NCBI RefSeq assembly: GCF_003351225.1
Contig: NZ_QQSY01000003.1
Location: forward strand, 214,484 to 278,483
Origin: Dyella solisilvae
GTDB lineage: Bacteria; Pseudomonadota; Gammaproteobacteria; Xanthomonadales; Rhodanobacteraceae
Reading direction: 5' to 3'
Length of the DNA stretch: 64,000 bases
Shown piece by piece: positions 32,717 through 41,995 of this stretch. The notes under the pieces are model-generated. The model made no database searches. It was not told where the DNA came from and saw only the letters and a list, made by a program, of their open reading frames with translations. How positions within the stretch are numbered: the stretch's first letter is position 1; every line of letters starts with the position of its first letter. A program made the translations under genes and the position numbers.

Positions 32717-33073
32717 ATGAAAATTCGCGTGGTTCGCGTGGCATCCCTCGCGCTGCTCTGCTCGGTAGGCACGATGGCCTGCTCGAATGCAAAACCCTCG
32801 ATGGCTGACAGTTGGCCTCGCGATTCGTCGGGCGCCCTCGTCGGCGGAACAGCCATGGTGCTCGCCACGGTCCACCCGGACGGACAGGTCGCCAGCGCGA
32901 CGATCGAGAAGAGCTCCGGCTACCGCCAACTGGATGCAGATGCGGTCGCCACGGTGAAAAAGTGGCGCTTTCAGCCCCTCTCCAAAAAGGACGCGGATCA
33001 AAAGATCCTGATTCCCGTGCGGCTTGACCCGAACCATGTTCCGGCAGTTGGAAGCAGTAGCCAGGCGGGATGA
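32717..33073 (+). CDS. lipoprotein with TonB-type C-terminal domain
   Basis: 118 residues. Signal peptide with lipobox (SVGTMAC), then a compact TonB C-terminal fold: VLATVHPDGQVASATIEKSSGY, the helix LDADAVATVKKW and the end strand RFQPLSKK. Such proteins carry the fold of the energy transducer but lack its N-terminal membrane anchor and Pro-rich span, so a direct role in TonB-dependent uptake is doubtful; an envelope-associated role is likely. Single gene. Confidence 0.75.
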   Translation: MKIRVVRVASLALLCSVGTMACSNAKPSMADSWPRDSSGALVGGTAMVLATVHPDGQVASATIEKSSGYRQLDADAVATVKKWRFQPLSKKDADQKILIPVRLDPNHVPAVGSSSQAG

Positions 33074-33263
33074 GTGCGTGCCGCTATCACCGCCGGTCTA
33101 TCGACCATGGCGGACTTGCCAGAACGAATCCAGACGCAGCTTCGACGACGAATCCATGGACCATTGGGCCGTTAGGGGCTCAAATCCTGGCTTTCAGTGG
33201 AAACATCGAGCGTCGCCCATCAGCAGGGATCGACAACCGCCCGCTAAATGACCGCGCGAAGCT

Positions 33264-34670
33264 TCACGCCGCCGCGAGCAATGGCGCTTCGCTTGCCGCC
33301 ACGGCCAATCCAGAGACCACACCCAGCGAGGGATCACCATGCACCATGGGAATCTCCGGGAAGCATGCAGCGACCTTGGCTTTCACCTGCGGTGAGCGGG
33401 AAGTACCGCCGGTGAGGAAGACGCTGGCCGGCAGGGTGGGCAGATCGCCGCGCACAGTGGCGAGCGTGCGCTCCAGTTGCGTGAGAAAAGGCTCGATAGC
33501 CGTGTCCAGATCGTCGCGACTGGCGTCGACGGCGAGGCCGTGCTCGATGAAATCGAGTGGAGCGCGATAGGTCGCCGCGCCGCTCAGGTTGATCTTGGTG
33601 CGCTCGGCGGCCTGGTTGAGTCGCGTGGTGGCGCCAAGCTCCTGCAGCGCGCGCAGGCGGGGGCCGTAGGGGGCGGCGACCAGGCGATAGTTCTGTTTGC
33701 GGAATTCACGTTGCTTGGGCAGGTTGTGCACGCTGGCCGCTTCCACGAACTGATGCTGCGGCACGCGCACGATGTCCTTGCCCATCAGTGGCATGAAGCT
33801 GTGCAGGCTCACGCCCACGTCGAGGTCCGTACCGCCTTTGGGCAGGCCCCAGTTGCGCGCAATGAGCGGGGACGCCGCACCACCAAGTTCCGCGTGGGTG
33901 ACGTCGGTGGTGCCGCCGCCGATGTCGACGATCAGCGCATGCTGCCTGTCCGCCAGACTCTTGTGGTAGTGCATCGCGGCGGCGGCGGGTTCTTCCAGAA
34001 AGCGCACTTCGTCGAAGCCCGCCGTGGCGGCGGCTTCGCGCAGTATCTCGATGGCCTGTTCCGACCCGGCCGCGCCCATCGAGCTGCGAAACTCCACGGG
34101 ACGGCCGATCACCGCGCCGCGCACCGGTTCACCGAATTGCCGGCTCGCGGTAAGGCGGATGTGTTCGAGGATGTGCGTGGCGATGTGCACGATGACCTTG
34201 CGCACCTGCGGATCCAGTCGATACCCGAACATCGACTTGGGCGATTCGATCAGGTTGCCGCCACCGCTCTCCAGATACCCCTCCACTGCTTCTTCGCCAA
34301 ACAAAGCATGCTGGAAGCTGGCGACGGACGTGGTGGCGGCGCGCGCCTGTTCTTCCATCCATTGACGACGCACGACGCGCAGCGCATCGCGGCGCAGTTC
34401 GTCATCCGTGCGCGTCACGGGCGCCTGGCCACGGGCAGCAGCGGCGGCCGCCTGCTGGCGCAGGTCATTACGGGCCGAACGGATATGCGTCTCCACTTGC
34501 GCTTCGAGTTCGGGCGTCAGCTCGAAATCGTTCGGATCGGGCACGAGTTCCGGGAAGTACACCGCGGTACGGAACTGCTCCGCATCGCCAAAGCGGACCA
34601 AGGTGAGTTCGCCGTCCCTGATGGCGGCAGCGGCCGAATAGCTGGTGCCGAAGTCGATGCCGATGTACAT
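33264..34670 (-). CDS. yegD: YegD-type Hsp70-like chaperone
   Basis: 468 residues from ATG at 34670. Hsp70/actin-fold ATPase: phosphate-1 motif YIGIDFGTSYSAAA, phosphate-2 VDIGGGTTDVTH, adenosine motif FLTGGTSRSP. There is no full substrate-binding domain after the ATPase, as in the YegD family, which is shorter than DnaK. Role in the cell not well defined. The region between the two phosphate motifs has extra helices with a long basic run (IRSARNDLRQQ), typical of this group. Divergent from the decarboxylase gene. Confidence 0.85.
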   Translation of the reverse strand: MYIGIDFGTSYSAAAAIRDGELTLVRFGDAEQFRTAVYFPELVPDPNDFELTPELEAQVETHIRSARNDLRQQAAAAAARGQAPVTRTDDELRRDALRVVRRQWMEEQARAATTSVASFQHALFGEEAVEGYLESGGGNLIESPKSMFGYRLDPQVRKVIVHIATHILEHIRLTASRQFGEPVRGAVIGRPVEFRSSMGAAGSEQAIEILREAAATAGFDEVRFLEEPAAAAMHYHKSLADRQHALIVDIGGGTTDVTHAELGGAASPLIARNWGLPKGGTDLDVGVSLHSFMPLMGKDIVRVPQHQFVEAASVHNLPKQREFRKQNYRLVAAPYGPRLRALQELGATTRLNQAAERTKINLSGAATYRAPLDFIEHGLAVDASRDDLDTAIEPFLTQLERTLATVRGDLPTLPASVFLTGGTSRSPQVKAKVAACFPEIPMVHGDPSLGVVSGLAVAASEAPLLAAA

Positions 34671-34838
34671 AAGGACGCCTGGCGAGAAAAGAATAATCTT
34701 CAATTATCTCAGGTTCTTGCGTTGCGTGGCAATGAATGCTGCGTCCGTCGGGCTTGAGTGGACTGGTTCGGTCAAAGCAGGCTATATCGGTCCCTGAGAT
34801 TTGTCTCGCGCCTGCCAGATACAGCATCGAGGGGTTCC

Positions 34839-36233
34839 ATGTACGACCGTCTAAAGGAAGATCTCGCTTCGTTCGACGAAATTCTTGATCAAGCACGCGC
34901 CATGGCGGGCAACTACCTGGCATCGCTGGATGAGCGCCCGGCGGCGGCGAACCTTCCGCCGAGCCTGCCGACATGTCCCGCCTTGCCGGAACAAGGGGAG
35001 GGCGCCCAGGCAGCCTTGCGACGGTTTGAGGAGAATTACTCGGCGTTGCTCTCCGGCAGCCCGGGGCCGCGCTACTTCGGCTTCGTGACGGGCGGTGGCA
35101 CGCCGGCCTCGGTGGCGGCCGACTGGCTGGTGAGCGTTTATGACCAGAACGCGCAGAAGAACGGTGATACGTGCGCATCTGCGGTTGAGCTGCAGGCGCT
35201 GGACATGCTCAAGCAGCTGCTTGGCTGGCCCTCGTCATGGACGGGTGTTTGCGTCACCGGCGCGACCATGGCGAACTACGTGGGCATGGCCTTGGCGCGG
35301 CAATGGGTCGGGCATCAATTCGGCGTGGACGTGGCAACGAATGGTTTGCATGGCTTGCCGCGGACGCCAGTGTTCTCCGCCAGCGCGCACTCAAGCACGC
35401 TGAAGGCGCTGAGCATGGCGGGCATGGGGCGAAATGCGATTCAAGCGATGCCGCAGCTGCGCGGCCGTGAGGCTTGCGACGTGGCGGCGTTGGAGCAGGC
35501 ACTGCGTGAACGTGGCGATCAGCCAAGCATCGTGGTCGCAAGCGCAGGCACCGTGAATACGGTGGACTTCGACGACATCGCCGCCATCGCCGAGCTCAAA
35601 CAGCGCTACCCCTTTTGGCTGCACGTCGATGCGGCATTCGGCGGGGTGGCGGCAGCCTCACCAGGTCGGCGCGGTTTGATGGCGGGCATCGAAGCGGCGG
35701 ACTCCGTCACCGTTGACGCCCACAAATGGCTGAACGTGCCCTATGACTGCGCGGTGGCCTTCACTTCGCACCTGCCGCTCCAGATCGAAGTCTTCAAGAA
35801 CCACTCCGACTATCTGCCGGCCCCGGAACCGACACCGGACAACTTCCTGCATCTGGCGCCTGAGAATTCACGACGCTTCCGCGCACTTCCTCTGTGGATG
35901 GGGCTGCTCGCCTACGGTCGCGAGGGCTACGCCGAAGTGGTGGAGCGCAACTGCGCCGCCGCGCGTCACCTGGGCGCCCTCATTGCGGGTGATGGCCGCT
36001 TCAAACTGGTGGCGCCTGTACGCCTGAACGTGGTTTGTTTTGCGCCAGTCGGGGCGGATGCCGCGGCCGTCGCTCTGCTGCAGAAGGCACTGCATCGCGA
36101 CGGCTCCGCGTACGTGACGCCGTCGGTACTGCATGGTGAGCCGATGTTGCGCGTGGCCATCTGTAACTGGCGTACGACCACCGAGGACATGGATCGGACC
36201 TTTGAAGCGTTGCAACGGCTTTTGTCCTGCTAG
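34839..36233 (+). CDS. PLP-dependent group II amino acid decarboxylase
   Basis: 464 residues from ATG 34839, with GAGGGG upstream. Fold type I PLP enzyme of the aromatic L-amino acid/glutamate decarboxylase group. The PLP lysine lies in VDAHKWLNVPYDCA, the ring-stacking region in HVDAAFGG and an N-terminal glycine-rich part in FGFVTGGGTPA. Substrate cannot be read from these motifs; bacterial relatives act on aromatic amino acids, glutamate or aspartate. It stands alone on the plus strand, with about 200 bases before the NO reductase gene, so it is not clearly linked to it. Confidence 0.85.
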   Translation: MYDRLKEDLASFDEILDQARAMAGNYLASLDERPAAANLPPSLPTCPALPEQGEGAQAALRRFEENYSALLSGSPGPRYFGFVTGGGTPASVAADWLVSVYDQNAQKNGDTCASAVELQALDMLKQLLGWPSSWTGVCVTGATMANYVGMALARQWVGHQFGVDVATNGLHGLPRTPVFSASAHSSTLKALSMAGMGRNAIQAMPQLRGREACDVAALEQALRERGDQPSIVVASAGTVNTVDFDDIAAIAELKQRYPFWLHVDAAFGGVAAASPGRRGLMAGIEAADSVTVDAHKWLNVPYDCAVAFTSHLPLQIEVFKNHSDYLPAPEPTPDNFLHLAPENSRRFRALPLWMGLLAYGREGYAEVVERNCAAARHLGALIAGDGRFKLVAPVRLNVVCFAPVGADAAAVALLQKALHRDGSAYVTPSVLHGEPMLRVAICNWRTTTEDMDRTFEALQRLLSC

Positions 36234-36444
36234 CTAGGCGCAGGATGTCTGGGTGCGTCCATGGCTGACACTGCCGCCCCCTCGCTGGGCGATCAGTGAC
36301 AGTCCCCGAGATCCCCGGGGCCTGCTACGGCCAGGTCATCGCGCGGCTTTCACGCAGCTTGCGGCATAGACTTTCAGTCGCCGAGCGCGCTGGCTCTTCC
36401 GCCATTCGGCGCAATTCCGGGGAAACCAAAGGGAGCTCGTAGTC

Positions 36445-38739
36445 ATGAACGAGGCTGTCGTTGGAATGCGCGTGGATGAAGATCGCCTTTCGCCCTGGTG
36501 GCTGCGATCCGTGCTGCTGGTGATGGTGTTCGGATTCGCCATGCTCATCGGCATCACCGGGCTGGCCTATCGCCATGCGCCGCCCATCCCCTCGCAGGTG
36601 CTGGGCCCGGACGGCGCTGTCCTGTACACCAGCGACGATGTCGGCGCCGGCCAGGCCGTGTTCCTGAAATACGGGCTGATGGACAACGGCAGCATCTGGG
36701 GGCACGGCGCTTACCTGGGGCCTGACTTCGCCGCCGAGGCGCTGCATCGGATGGGAGTGGCGACCGAAGAGCAACTCGCCCAACGGCAATATGGGCAAGC
36801 GTGGGCCACGCTGGATCCCATGCAGCAGGCCTCGGTCCGGAGCCAGGCGGCGGTGATCCTGAAGATCAACCGCTATGACGCGGGCAGCGACCGCCTTTCA
36901 CTCACCGAGCCCGAAGTGGCGGCCTTCAAGCAGGAGGCTGCCTACTGGGCGCAGTACTTCCAGGAGCCCACGCGCAATGCGGGGCTCACGCGCGGACTCA
37001 TCACCGATCCGAAGGAACTGCACGACTTCAGCGCCTTCGTCAGCTGGGCGGCGTGGGTCTCGGTGGCCAATCGGCCTGGCCATCCCTATTCCTACACCAA
37101 CAACTTCCCGTTCGATCCGGCGGTGGGCAACGTCGCGCCGAGTGGCGCGCTGCTGTGGAGCGCGTTGAGCCTGGTGATGCTGCTGGGCGGCATTGCCGCG
37201 GTGCTGCTCGCCTTCGGCAAATTCGACTACCTCGGCTGGGTGAGCAGCGGGCATCGTGCCTTGCCAAGAGTGATTCCCGGGCAGGCGAGCCGGGGTCAGC
37301 GCGCGCTGGCAAAGTTCTTCGTCGTGGTCGCCGTCCTGTTCCTCGCGCAGACACTGATCGGTGGCGCAGTGGCGCACTTCCGCGCAGACCCGGGTACGTT
37401 CTACGGCTTCGAGCTGGAGCGCATTTTTCCCAGCAACTTGCTGCGCACCTGGCACCTGCAGACGGCGATCTTCTGGATCGCGACTTCCTATGTTGCGGCT
37501 GCCCTGTTCCTCGCACGATCGCTGCGCGGCAACGAACCCCAATGGCTGGCGATGGCGATAAACCTTTTGTTCGTGGCCTTCGCCATCGTCATCTTCGGCA
37601 GCCTGCTCGGTGAATGGGCAGGCATCGCACAGCGACTGGGCGACCTTTGGTTCTGGTTGGGCAATCAGGGTTGGGAGTACCTCGAGCTGGGACGCATCTG
37701 GCAGTACCTGCTGGTGGTGGGCCTGCTCGGCTGGTTTGCGCTGCTCTGGTTTCTTGCCCGGCCACGCGACGTGGTCCAGACAGAGGCCCGCCCGCTTGCG
37801 CGCGTCTTCCTGCTGGCTGCGTTGTCGATCCCGGTCTTCTACATTCCTGCGCTCTTCTTCGGCGCCAAGACCAACTGGACCGTGGTCGATACCTGGCGCT
37901 TCTGGATCATCCATTTGTGGGTCGAGGGCTTCTTCGAGTTCTTCGCCACCACGGTGGTGGCCGTCGTGTTCTACCAGCTCGGCCTGACGCGCCTGACCAC
38001 GGCCATGCGGGTGATCTATCTCGACGCCATCCTTTACTTCCTTGGCGGCCTGATCGGCACTGGCCACCACTGGTACTTCAGCGGGCAAACACAGTTCAAC
38101 ATGGCCTTGTCCGCCATGTTCTCCACCCTCGAAGTGGTGCCGTTGACCCTGTTGACGCTCGATGCGTGGGACTTTGTACGCACCACGCAGGGGCAGCGTG
38201 ACGATCGCGGCGGGGTTGTCCAGATACCGCACAAATGGACGTTCTTCTTCCTCATGGCGGTGGGCTTCTGGAACTTCGTTGGCGCGGGCGTGTTCGGCTT
38301 CCTCATCAACCTTCCGATCGTCAGCTATTACGAGGTAGGGACCCAGCTCACGCCCAACCACGGTCATGCCGCCATGTTGGGAGTATTCGGCATGCTGGCG
38401 CTGGCCCTGCTGGTGTTCGTGCTGAGGCAGACCACCGACGACAAGCATTGGCCCGCCGTGGAGAAGTACATCAAGGTCGGGTTCTGGGGCGTCAACATCG
38501 GTCTGGCGATGATGCTGGTGATGAGCCTTTTCCCCAGCGGTGTGCTGCAGGTGTGGGATGTGATGGTGAACGGCTATTGGCATGCGCGTGGCTTTGACTA
38601 CGTCAACGCGTCCCGTTCCCGCCTCATCGAATGGCTGCGCATGCCGGGGGACCTGGTGATGATCATCTTCGGCGCCATTCCCATGGCCCTGGCCGCGATC
38701 AACGGCTGGTGGCTTTCGCGCCAGTCGGGGCAGGCCTGA
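36445..38739 (+). CDS. norB: quinol-dependent nitric oxide reductase (qNor)
   Basis: 764 residues. An N-terminal extension (about 45-230) with one transmembrane helix and a soluble domain takes the place of NorC, as in single-chain quinol-type NO reductases. Twelve or so catalytic helices follow. Conserved heme and FeB-site histidines and glutamates appear in TWHLQTAIFW, IIHLWVEGFFEFFAT, GTGHHWYF and NHGHAAMLG. It reduces two NO to N2O in the inner membrane, using quinol electrons; in organisms lacking full denitrification it detoxifies NO. No NorC, NorD/Q or dedicated NO regulator is adjacent, and no clear FNR/NsrR box was found upstream. Confidence 0.94.
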   Translation: MNEAVVGMRVDEDRLSPWWLRSVLLVMVFGFAMLIGITGLAYRHAPPIPSQVLGPDGAVLYTSDDVGAGQAVFLKYGLMDNGSIWGHGAYLGPDFAAEALHRMGVATEEQLAQRQYGQAWATLDPMQQASVRSQAAVILKINRYDAGSDRLSLTEPEVAAFKQEAAYWAQYFQEPTRNAGLTRGLITDPKELHDFSAFVSWAAWVSVANRPGHPYSYTNNFPFDPAVGNVAPSGALLWSALSLVMLLGGIAAVLLAFGKFDYLGWVSSGHRALPRVIPGQASRGQRALAKFFVVVAVLFLAQTLIGGAVAHFRADPGTFYGFELERIFPSNLLRTWHLQTAIFWIATSYVAAALFLARSLRGNEPQWLAMAINLLFVAFAIVIFGSLLGEWAGIAQRLGDLWFWLGNQGWEYLELGRIWQYLLVVGLLGWFALLWFLARPRDVVQTEARPLARVFLLAALSIPVFYIPALFFGAKTNWTVVDTWRFWIIHLWVEGFFEFFATTVVAVVFYQLGLTRLTTAMRVIYLDAILYFLGGLIGTGHHWYFSGQTQFNMALSAMFSTLEVVPLTLLTLDAWDFVRTTQGQRDDRGGVVQIPHKWTFFFLMAVGFWNFVGAGVFGFLINLPIVSYYEVGTQLTPNHGHAAMLGVFGMLALALLVFVLRQTTDDKHWPAVEKYIKVGFWGVNIGLAMMLVMSLFPSGVLQVWDVMVNGYWHARGFDYVNASRSRLIEWLRMPGDLVMIIFGAIPMALAAINGWWLSRQSGQA

Positions 38740-39058
38740 TGGAAAGCGGGTAACGGTGGCCGGCTAATTGGCGGCAATCGCGAAGCGCTGTTGCGGGCAT
38801 TCATGGATGCGAGCAGCGCTGTCGCGTGACGAGATCGGATGCCATCGCCTTCATCATCAATGCAGAGCGTGTCGGTTCGAAGGCGCCGGCCTTGAAGGTT
38901 CGGCGCTTTTCTCCAAATGAAGCCCGATGCGTTATTTCCGATACAGAAACAAAACGGACATCTCCAAGTCAGGCAGATCGAACTTCCCGTGCCAACAGCG
39001 GCCAGTGGACTACACGTGCTTCACGATAGGTTAGAGAGGTGCGGCGTACGGTCGGGTG
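38740..39058. other. intergenic with a terminator-like hairpin
   Basis: GCGCCG/CGGCGC stem with TTTT (38883-38910) about 150 bases after norB. A 67-codon frame (38826-39029) has no support. Confidence 0.5.
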
Positions 39059-39370
39059 ATGGACGCGCAACTCGTCATCGAGTGGGAGCGTCTCACCATG
39101 GATGGGTTGCCCACAAACAACTACCTGGCCAGGCTGGTCGAACCGCACGTCTCGGACCGGTTCGCCACTGTTCTCCAGCAGGGCGACCGATGGGTAGTGA
39201 TCTGGTATCCCAACATCAGCTCTAGGCAGGGCTGCACGTTTGAGTGCGGCTCATTGGCGGCTGCACAAGGCAAGGTCGAACTGTGGGCGGCACATCATGG
39301 AATGAGCTTGCGCCCGCATGGCCACCCGGGTCGCTGCTCCTTCTCAACGTACGAATGGCGCCGACTGTGA
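39059..39370 (+). CDS. hypothetical protein (small cluster, first gene)
   Basis: 103 residues from ATG 39059. Mixed alpha/beta, no signal peptide. A beta strand block (FATVLQQGDRWVVIWYP) is followed by a Cys-containing stretch (GCTFECGSLAAAQ) and a His/Gly-rich end. No family recognised. The next gene follows 9 bases later on the same strand, so the two are probably an operon. Confidence 0.5.
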   Translation: MDAQLVIEWERLTMDGLPTNNYLARLVEPHVSDRFATVLQQGDRWVVIWYPNISSRQGCTFECGSLAAAQGKVELWAAHHGMSLRPHGHPGRCSFSTYEWRRL

Positions 39371-39379
39371 GGTGACTCG

Positions 39380-39592
39380 ATGAAAACGCGCAGTGAGTTG
39401 CAGCTCATCATCAACGACCTGGAGGCGTCCATTCCGCATTGGACGGAGAAGGGAGCCGATGAGGTCGACCTTGCCATGGCCTTCGCTGACGTGGCCGACG
39501 ACGCTTTCGAGAACGTCGCGATCGAAGATTACGAATGGCTTCGCGTCAAGATGTTCGACATACAGGCTCACTATGGCATTGGTGGTCAGTAG
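39380..39592 (+). CDS. hypothetical small acidic protein
   Basis: 70 residues from ATG 39380, with TGAGGTG upstream. Acidic and helical (ELQLIINDLEASIPHW, VDLAMAFADVADDAFENV, YEWLRVKMFDIQAHYGI). No motif. Nine bases after the preceding unknown gene; probably co-translated. No antitoxin or regulator family recognised. Confidence 0.5.
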   Translation: MKTRSELQLIINDLEASIPHWTEKGADEVDLAMAFADVADDAFENVAIEDYEWLRVKMFDIQAHYGIGGQ

Positions 39593-39800
39593 GGGCGGAG
39601 GCTCCGCCTCTGTGGTGCGTGCGTCATGCTTGGGTTACGGATAAAGAGTGTTCTCTACCGTCCATGCCGAATGGCGCGCTGAATCGCGAAGTAACAAGCG
39701 TCATGTGTTCAGTGCATGAGTCTCTCCCGTCACGCAGGCGTCGCCTTTTGCACGTGATACTCGCACTACCGCCGGCAGCGAAAGCTCGGGTCCAGAGACC

Positions 39801-40022
39801 ATGAGCAGGAATCAAAACACAACGACCACGATGACCGAAGGTTCCTGGGTGGTCGTTCTATGGAAGGGCTACCTGCCAGTCGAGGTCGGCCGTTATCCGG
39901 TGTGGCGAGCGGCCGACAACGAGGCACAGCAGATGCGCCTCAGCGACCCGGTTCGTCGTGTGACCGTCGAAGCCGGTGAAGTGTGGGATCGTCAACGTCC
40001 CACTTATACGGTGCGACGCTAG
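39801..40022 (+). CDS. hypothetical small basic protein
   Basis: 73 residues from ATG 39801, with AGAGACC upstream. N-terminus Thr-rich, then a beta-rich core (SWVVVLWKGYLPVEVGRYP) and an Arg-rich end (RRVTVEAGEVWDRQRPTYTVRR). No family recognised. Same strand as the two small genes before it, with about 210 bases between. Confidence 0.45.
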   Translation: MSRNQNTTTTMTEGSWVVVLWKGYLPVEVGRYPVWRAADNEAQQMRLSDPVRRVTVEAGEVWDRQRPTYTVRR

Positions 40023-40385
40023 GACCAAGCCCCTCTGTTCTCGGACACGGGCAGACGTGGTTGCTCTCCGTTGACTATGCCTCGCAGGTCACTGCGGGCC
40101 GGCGTGCTTAGCGCGCTCTCACTTGCAGCGTTGTTGCGTCCGCGCGCGAGGCTTAAGCGGTCAGGGCATGCTCGGGTCATAATATGTCGGTCAGCGCGCT
40201 AGCCACTGCGCACCCTTTCGACCTGGGGCGGAGATCCGCGTCCAGCGTCGCTGGTGGTGCAGCCAGGCAGCGACGGCTCGGCGCGGCGCTTCAGCAAGAT
40301 GCGCGGGGCGAGCCGGAATTCCGTTGAGTTGTCACCCATATAAAAACCAACGACGTAGTACGAAGAGCACAGGACCAACACAAGA
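40023..40385. other. intergenic, no gene seen
   Basis: Holds the upstream region of the aldo/keto reductase gene, with an A/T-rich stretch (ATATAAAAAC) at about 40340. No supported frame. Confidence 0.4.
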
Positions 40386-41381
40386 ATGACGCTTTCGAAG
40401 AGGAAATTTGGGCGGACCGGCTGGAACGTGTCGGAAGTCGGTTTCGGGGCCTGGGCCATCGGCGGCGCCTGGGGCAGCGTCGCTGAAGACGACGCCAAGG
40501 CCGCACTGAACGCCGCGCTCGACAGTGGCGTCACTTTCATTGACACGGCGGACGTCTATGGCGACGGTCGGTCGGAGCGGATCATCAGGGACGTATTGCG
40601 CCAACGTGGCGGTGAGCGGCCTGTTGTGGCGACCAAGCTCGGACGCCGGCTCGATCCGCATGTGACCAGCGGCTATGCGAGCAAGCGTGAGCTCGCCGGT
40701 TTCATCGACAGGAGCCTTTCCAACCTGGGCGTCGATGTGCTCGACCTTGTCCAGCTGCATTGCCCGCCGACGGAAGTTTATTACCGCCCCGAGGTGTTCG
40801 ATGCGATGGACGAATTCGTCGCTGCCGGCAAGGTCCGCTTCTACGGCGTGTCTGTCGAAAAGGTCGAGGAAGCACTGAAGGCGATCGAGTATCCCAACGT
40901 GGTTTCGGTGCAGATTATCTACAACATGTTCCGCCAACGCCCAGCGGAGCTGTTCTTCAGGCAGGCGCGCGAGAAGAACGTGGCGGTCATTGCGCGGGTA
41001 CCGCTGGCGAGCGGCATGCTGACAGGAAAGATGTCCGCTGATTCGGTATTCGCGTCAGACGACCATCGCGCGTTCAATCGCCATGGTGAGGCCTTTGACG
41101 TCGGCGAGACGTTCTCCGGCGTGCCTTATGACGTCGCCCTGAAAGCCGTCGACGAGCTGCGCGGCCTCGTGCCGGTGGACGCTTCCATGGCGCAACTCGC
41201 GCTTCGCTGGATTTTGATGGAGGACGCCGTCTCCGTCGTCATTCCGGGCAGCAAGAACGCGGTGCAGGCAGCGTCAAACGCCTGTGCGGCGAGCCTCGCG
41301 CCTCTCTCTGATGAGGTTATGCAGAGCGTGCGTGAAATCTATCGGCGGCATATTGCGCCTCACGTTCACCAGCGCTGGTAA
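40386..41381 (+). CDS. aldo/keto reductase
   Basis: 331 residues. TIM-barrel NADPH-dependent oxidoreductase; reduces aldehydes or ketones in the cytoplasm. The catalytic tetrad is visible: Asp53 and Tyr58 (FIDTADVYG), Lys84 (VVATKLG) and His125 (LVQLHC). NADPH-binding end motif VVIPGSKN is present. Belongs to the bacterial AKR group with an N-terminal KFGRTGWNVSEVGFG start; the precise substrate is not predictable. Single gene followed by an 11-bp hairpin. Confidence 0.9.
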   Translation: MTLSKRKFGRTGWNVSEVGFGAWAIGGAWGSVAEDDAKAALNAALDSGVTFIDTADVYGDGRSERIIRDVLRQRGGERPVVATKLGRRLDPHVTSGYASKRELAGFIDRSLSNLGVDVLDLVQLHCPPTEVYYRPEVFDAMDEFVAAGKVRFYGVSVEKVEEALKAIEYPNVVSVQIIYNMFRQRPAELFFRQAREKNVAVIARVPLASGMLTGKMSADSVFASDDHRAFNRHGEAFDVGETFSGVPYDVALKAVDELRGLVPVDASMAQLALRWILMEDAVSVVIPGSKNAVQAASNACAASLAPLSDEVMQSVREIYRRHIAPHVHQRW

Positions 41382-41492
41382 AGGGCTTCGCACCAGCGGA
41401 AGGGCGGCCCGTCGACTTCTCATCTGCCATGGGGATGAAGGGTCCTGGACGGCCGCCGTCTGCTGGACCCCAGGGGTATGGTGAATCTCTCA

Positions 41493-41525
41493 AGCGCTCA
41501 GCCGACTTTGGGCTGGCTGAGCGCT
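41493..41525 (+). terminator. perfect 11-bp hairpin after the aldo/keto reductase
   Basis: AGCGCTCAGCC, 11-base loop, GGCTGAGCGCT. No T tract. Separates it from the PadR unit. Confidence 0.6.
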
Positions 41526-41576
41526 GCGCGTGACCATCCAAATCGACGCCTGGGCCATGACTTCAGGCCCATGCAC

Positions 41577-41595
41577 TAGTGTTAACTGAACACTA
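41577..41595. promoter_or_regulatory. palindromic operator candidate for PadR
   Basis: TAGTGTT, AACTG, AACACTA: 7-base arms, 5-base centre, about 40 bases before the PadR start. PadR regulators bind short dyads of this type, usually in their own promoter. Confidence 0.5.
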
Positions 41596-41632
41596 TGCTT
41601 TACTCCAAGGTAAGTAGCAGTGCGGGTGGGTT

Positions 41633-41995
41633 GTGGAAGACAACACCGGCCATCTGAAGAAATTCCAGAAGGAGCTGTCGGCGGGCACCGTGTCGCTGGT
41701 GCTGCTGGCCGTGCTCGGGCAGTCGCGGCAGCCGATGTATGGCTACCAGATCGCCAAGCGGCTGGAAGAGGTGGGTGAGGGCGTGCTGGCGGGCAAGCAG
41801 AGCGCGCTGTATCCCGTGCTGCGTAACCTGGAGGGGGCGGGGTTGCTGGCGAGCGAGGTGGAGCCATCCATCAGCGGGCCGCCGCGACGCTATTACCGCA
41901 TCACGAAACCGGGGCGCGAGGTGTTGCGAAACTGGGTGGATGCCTGGAACGCCACGCGCGACTCCGTCGACGCCGTTCTGCAAGGAGGGGTGTAA
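41633..41995 (+). CDS. PadR-family transcriptional regulator
   Basis: 120 residues from GTG 41633, with GGGTGGG upstream. Winged-helix domain in the first 90 residues: GTVSLVLLAVLG, GYQIAKRLEEVGEG and the recognition part SALYPVLRNLEGAGLL, then the wing with GPPRRYYRIT; a C-terminal helix (REVLRNWVDAWNATRDSV) is the dimerisation part. Typical of the PadR-s1 type that senses small molecules. Stop and next ATG overlap by one base, so it is coupled to the membrane protein gene. Confidence 0.92.
   Translation: MEDNTGHLKKFQKELSAGTVSLVLLAVLGQSRQPMYGYQIAKRLEEVGEGVLAGKQSALYPVLRNLEGAGLLASEVEPSISGPPRRYYRITKPGREVLRNWVDAWNATRDSVDAVLQGGV

Noticed and set aside
36898..38583. 561-codon minus-strand frame opposite norB
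   Set aside because: Glu/His/Arg-rich antisense shadow; norB has the heme-ligand motifs.
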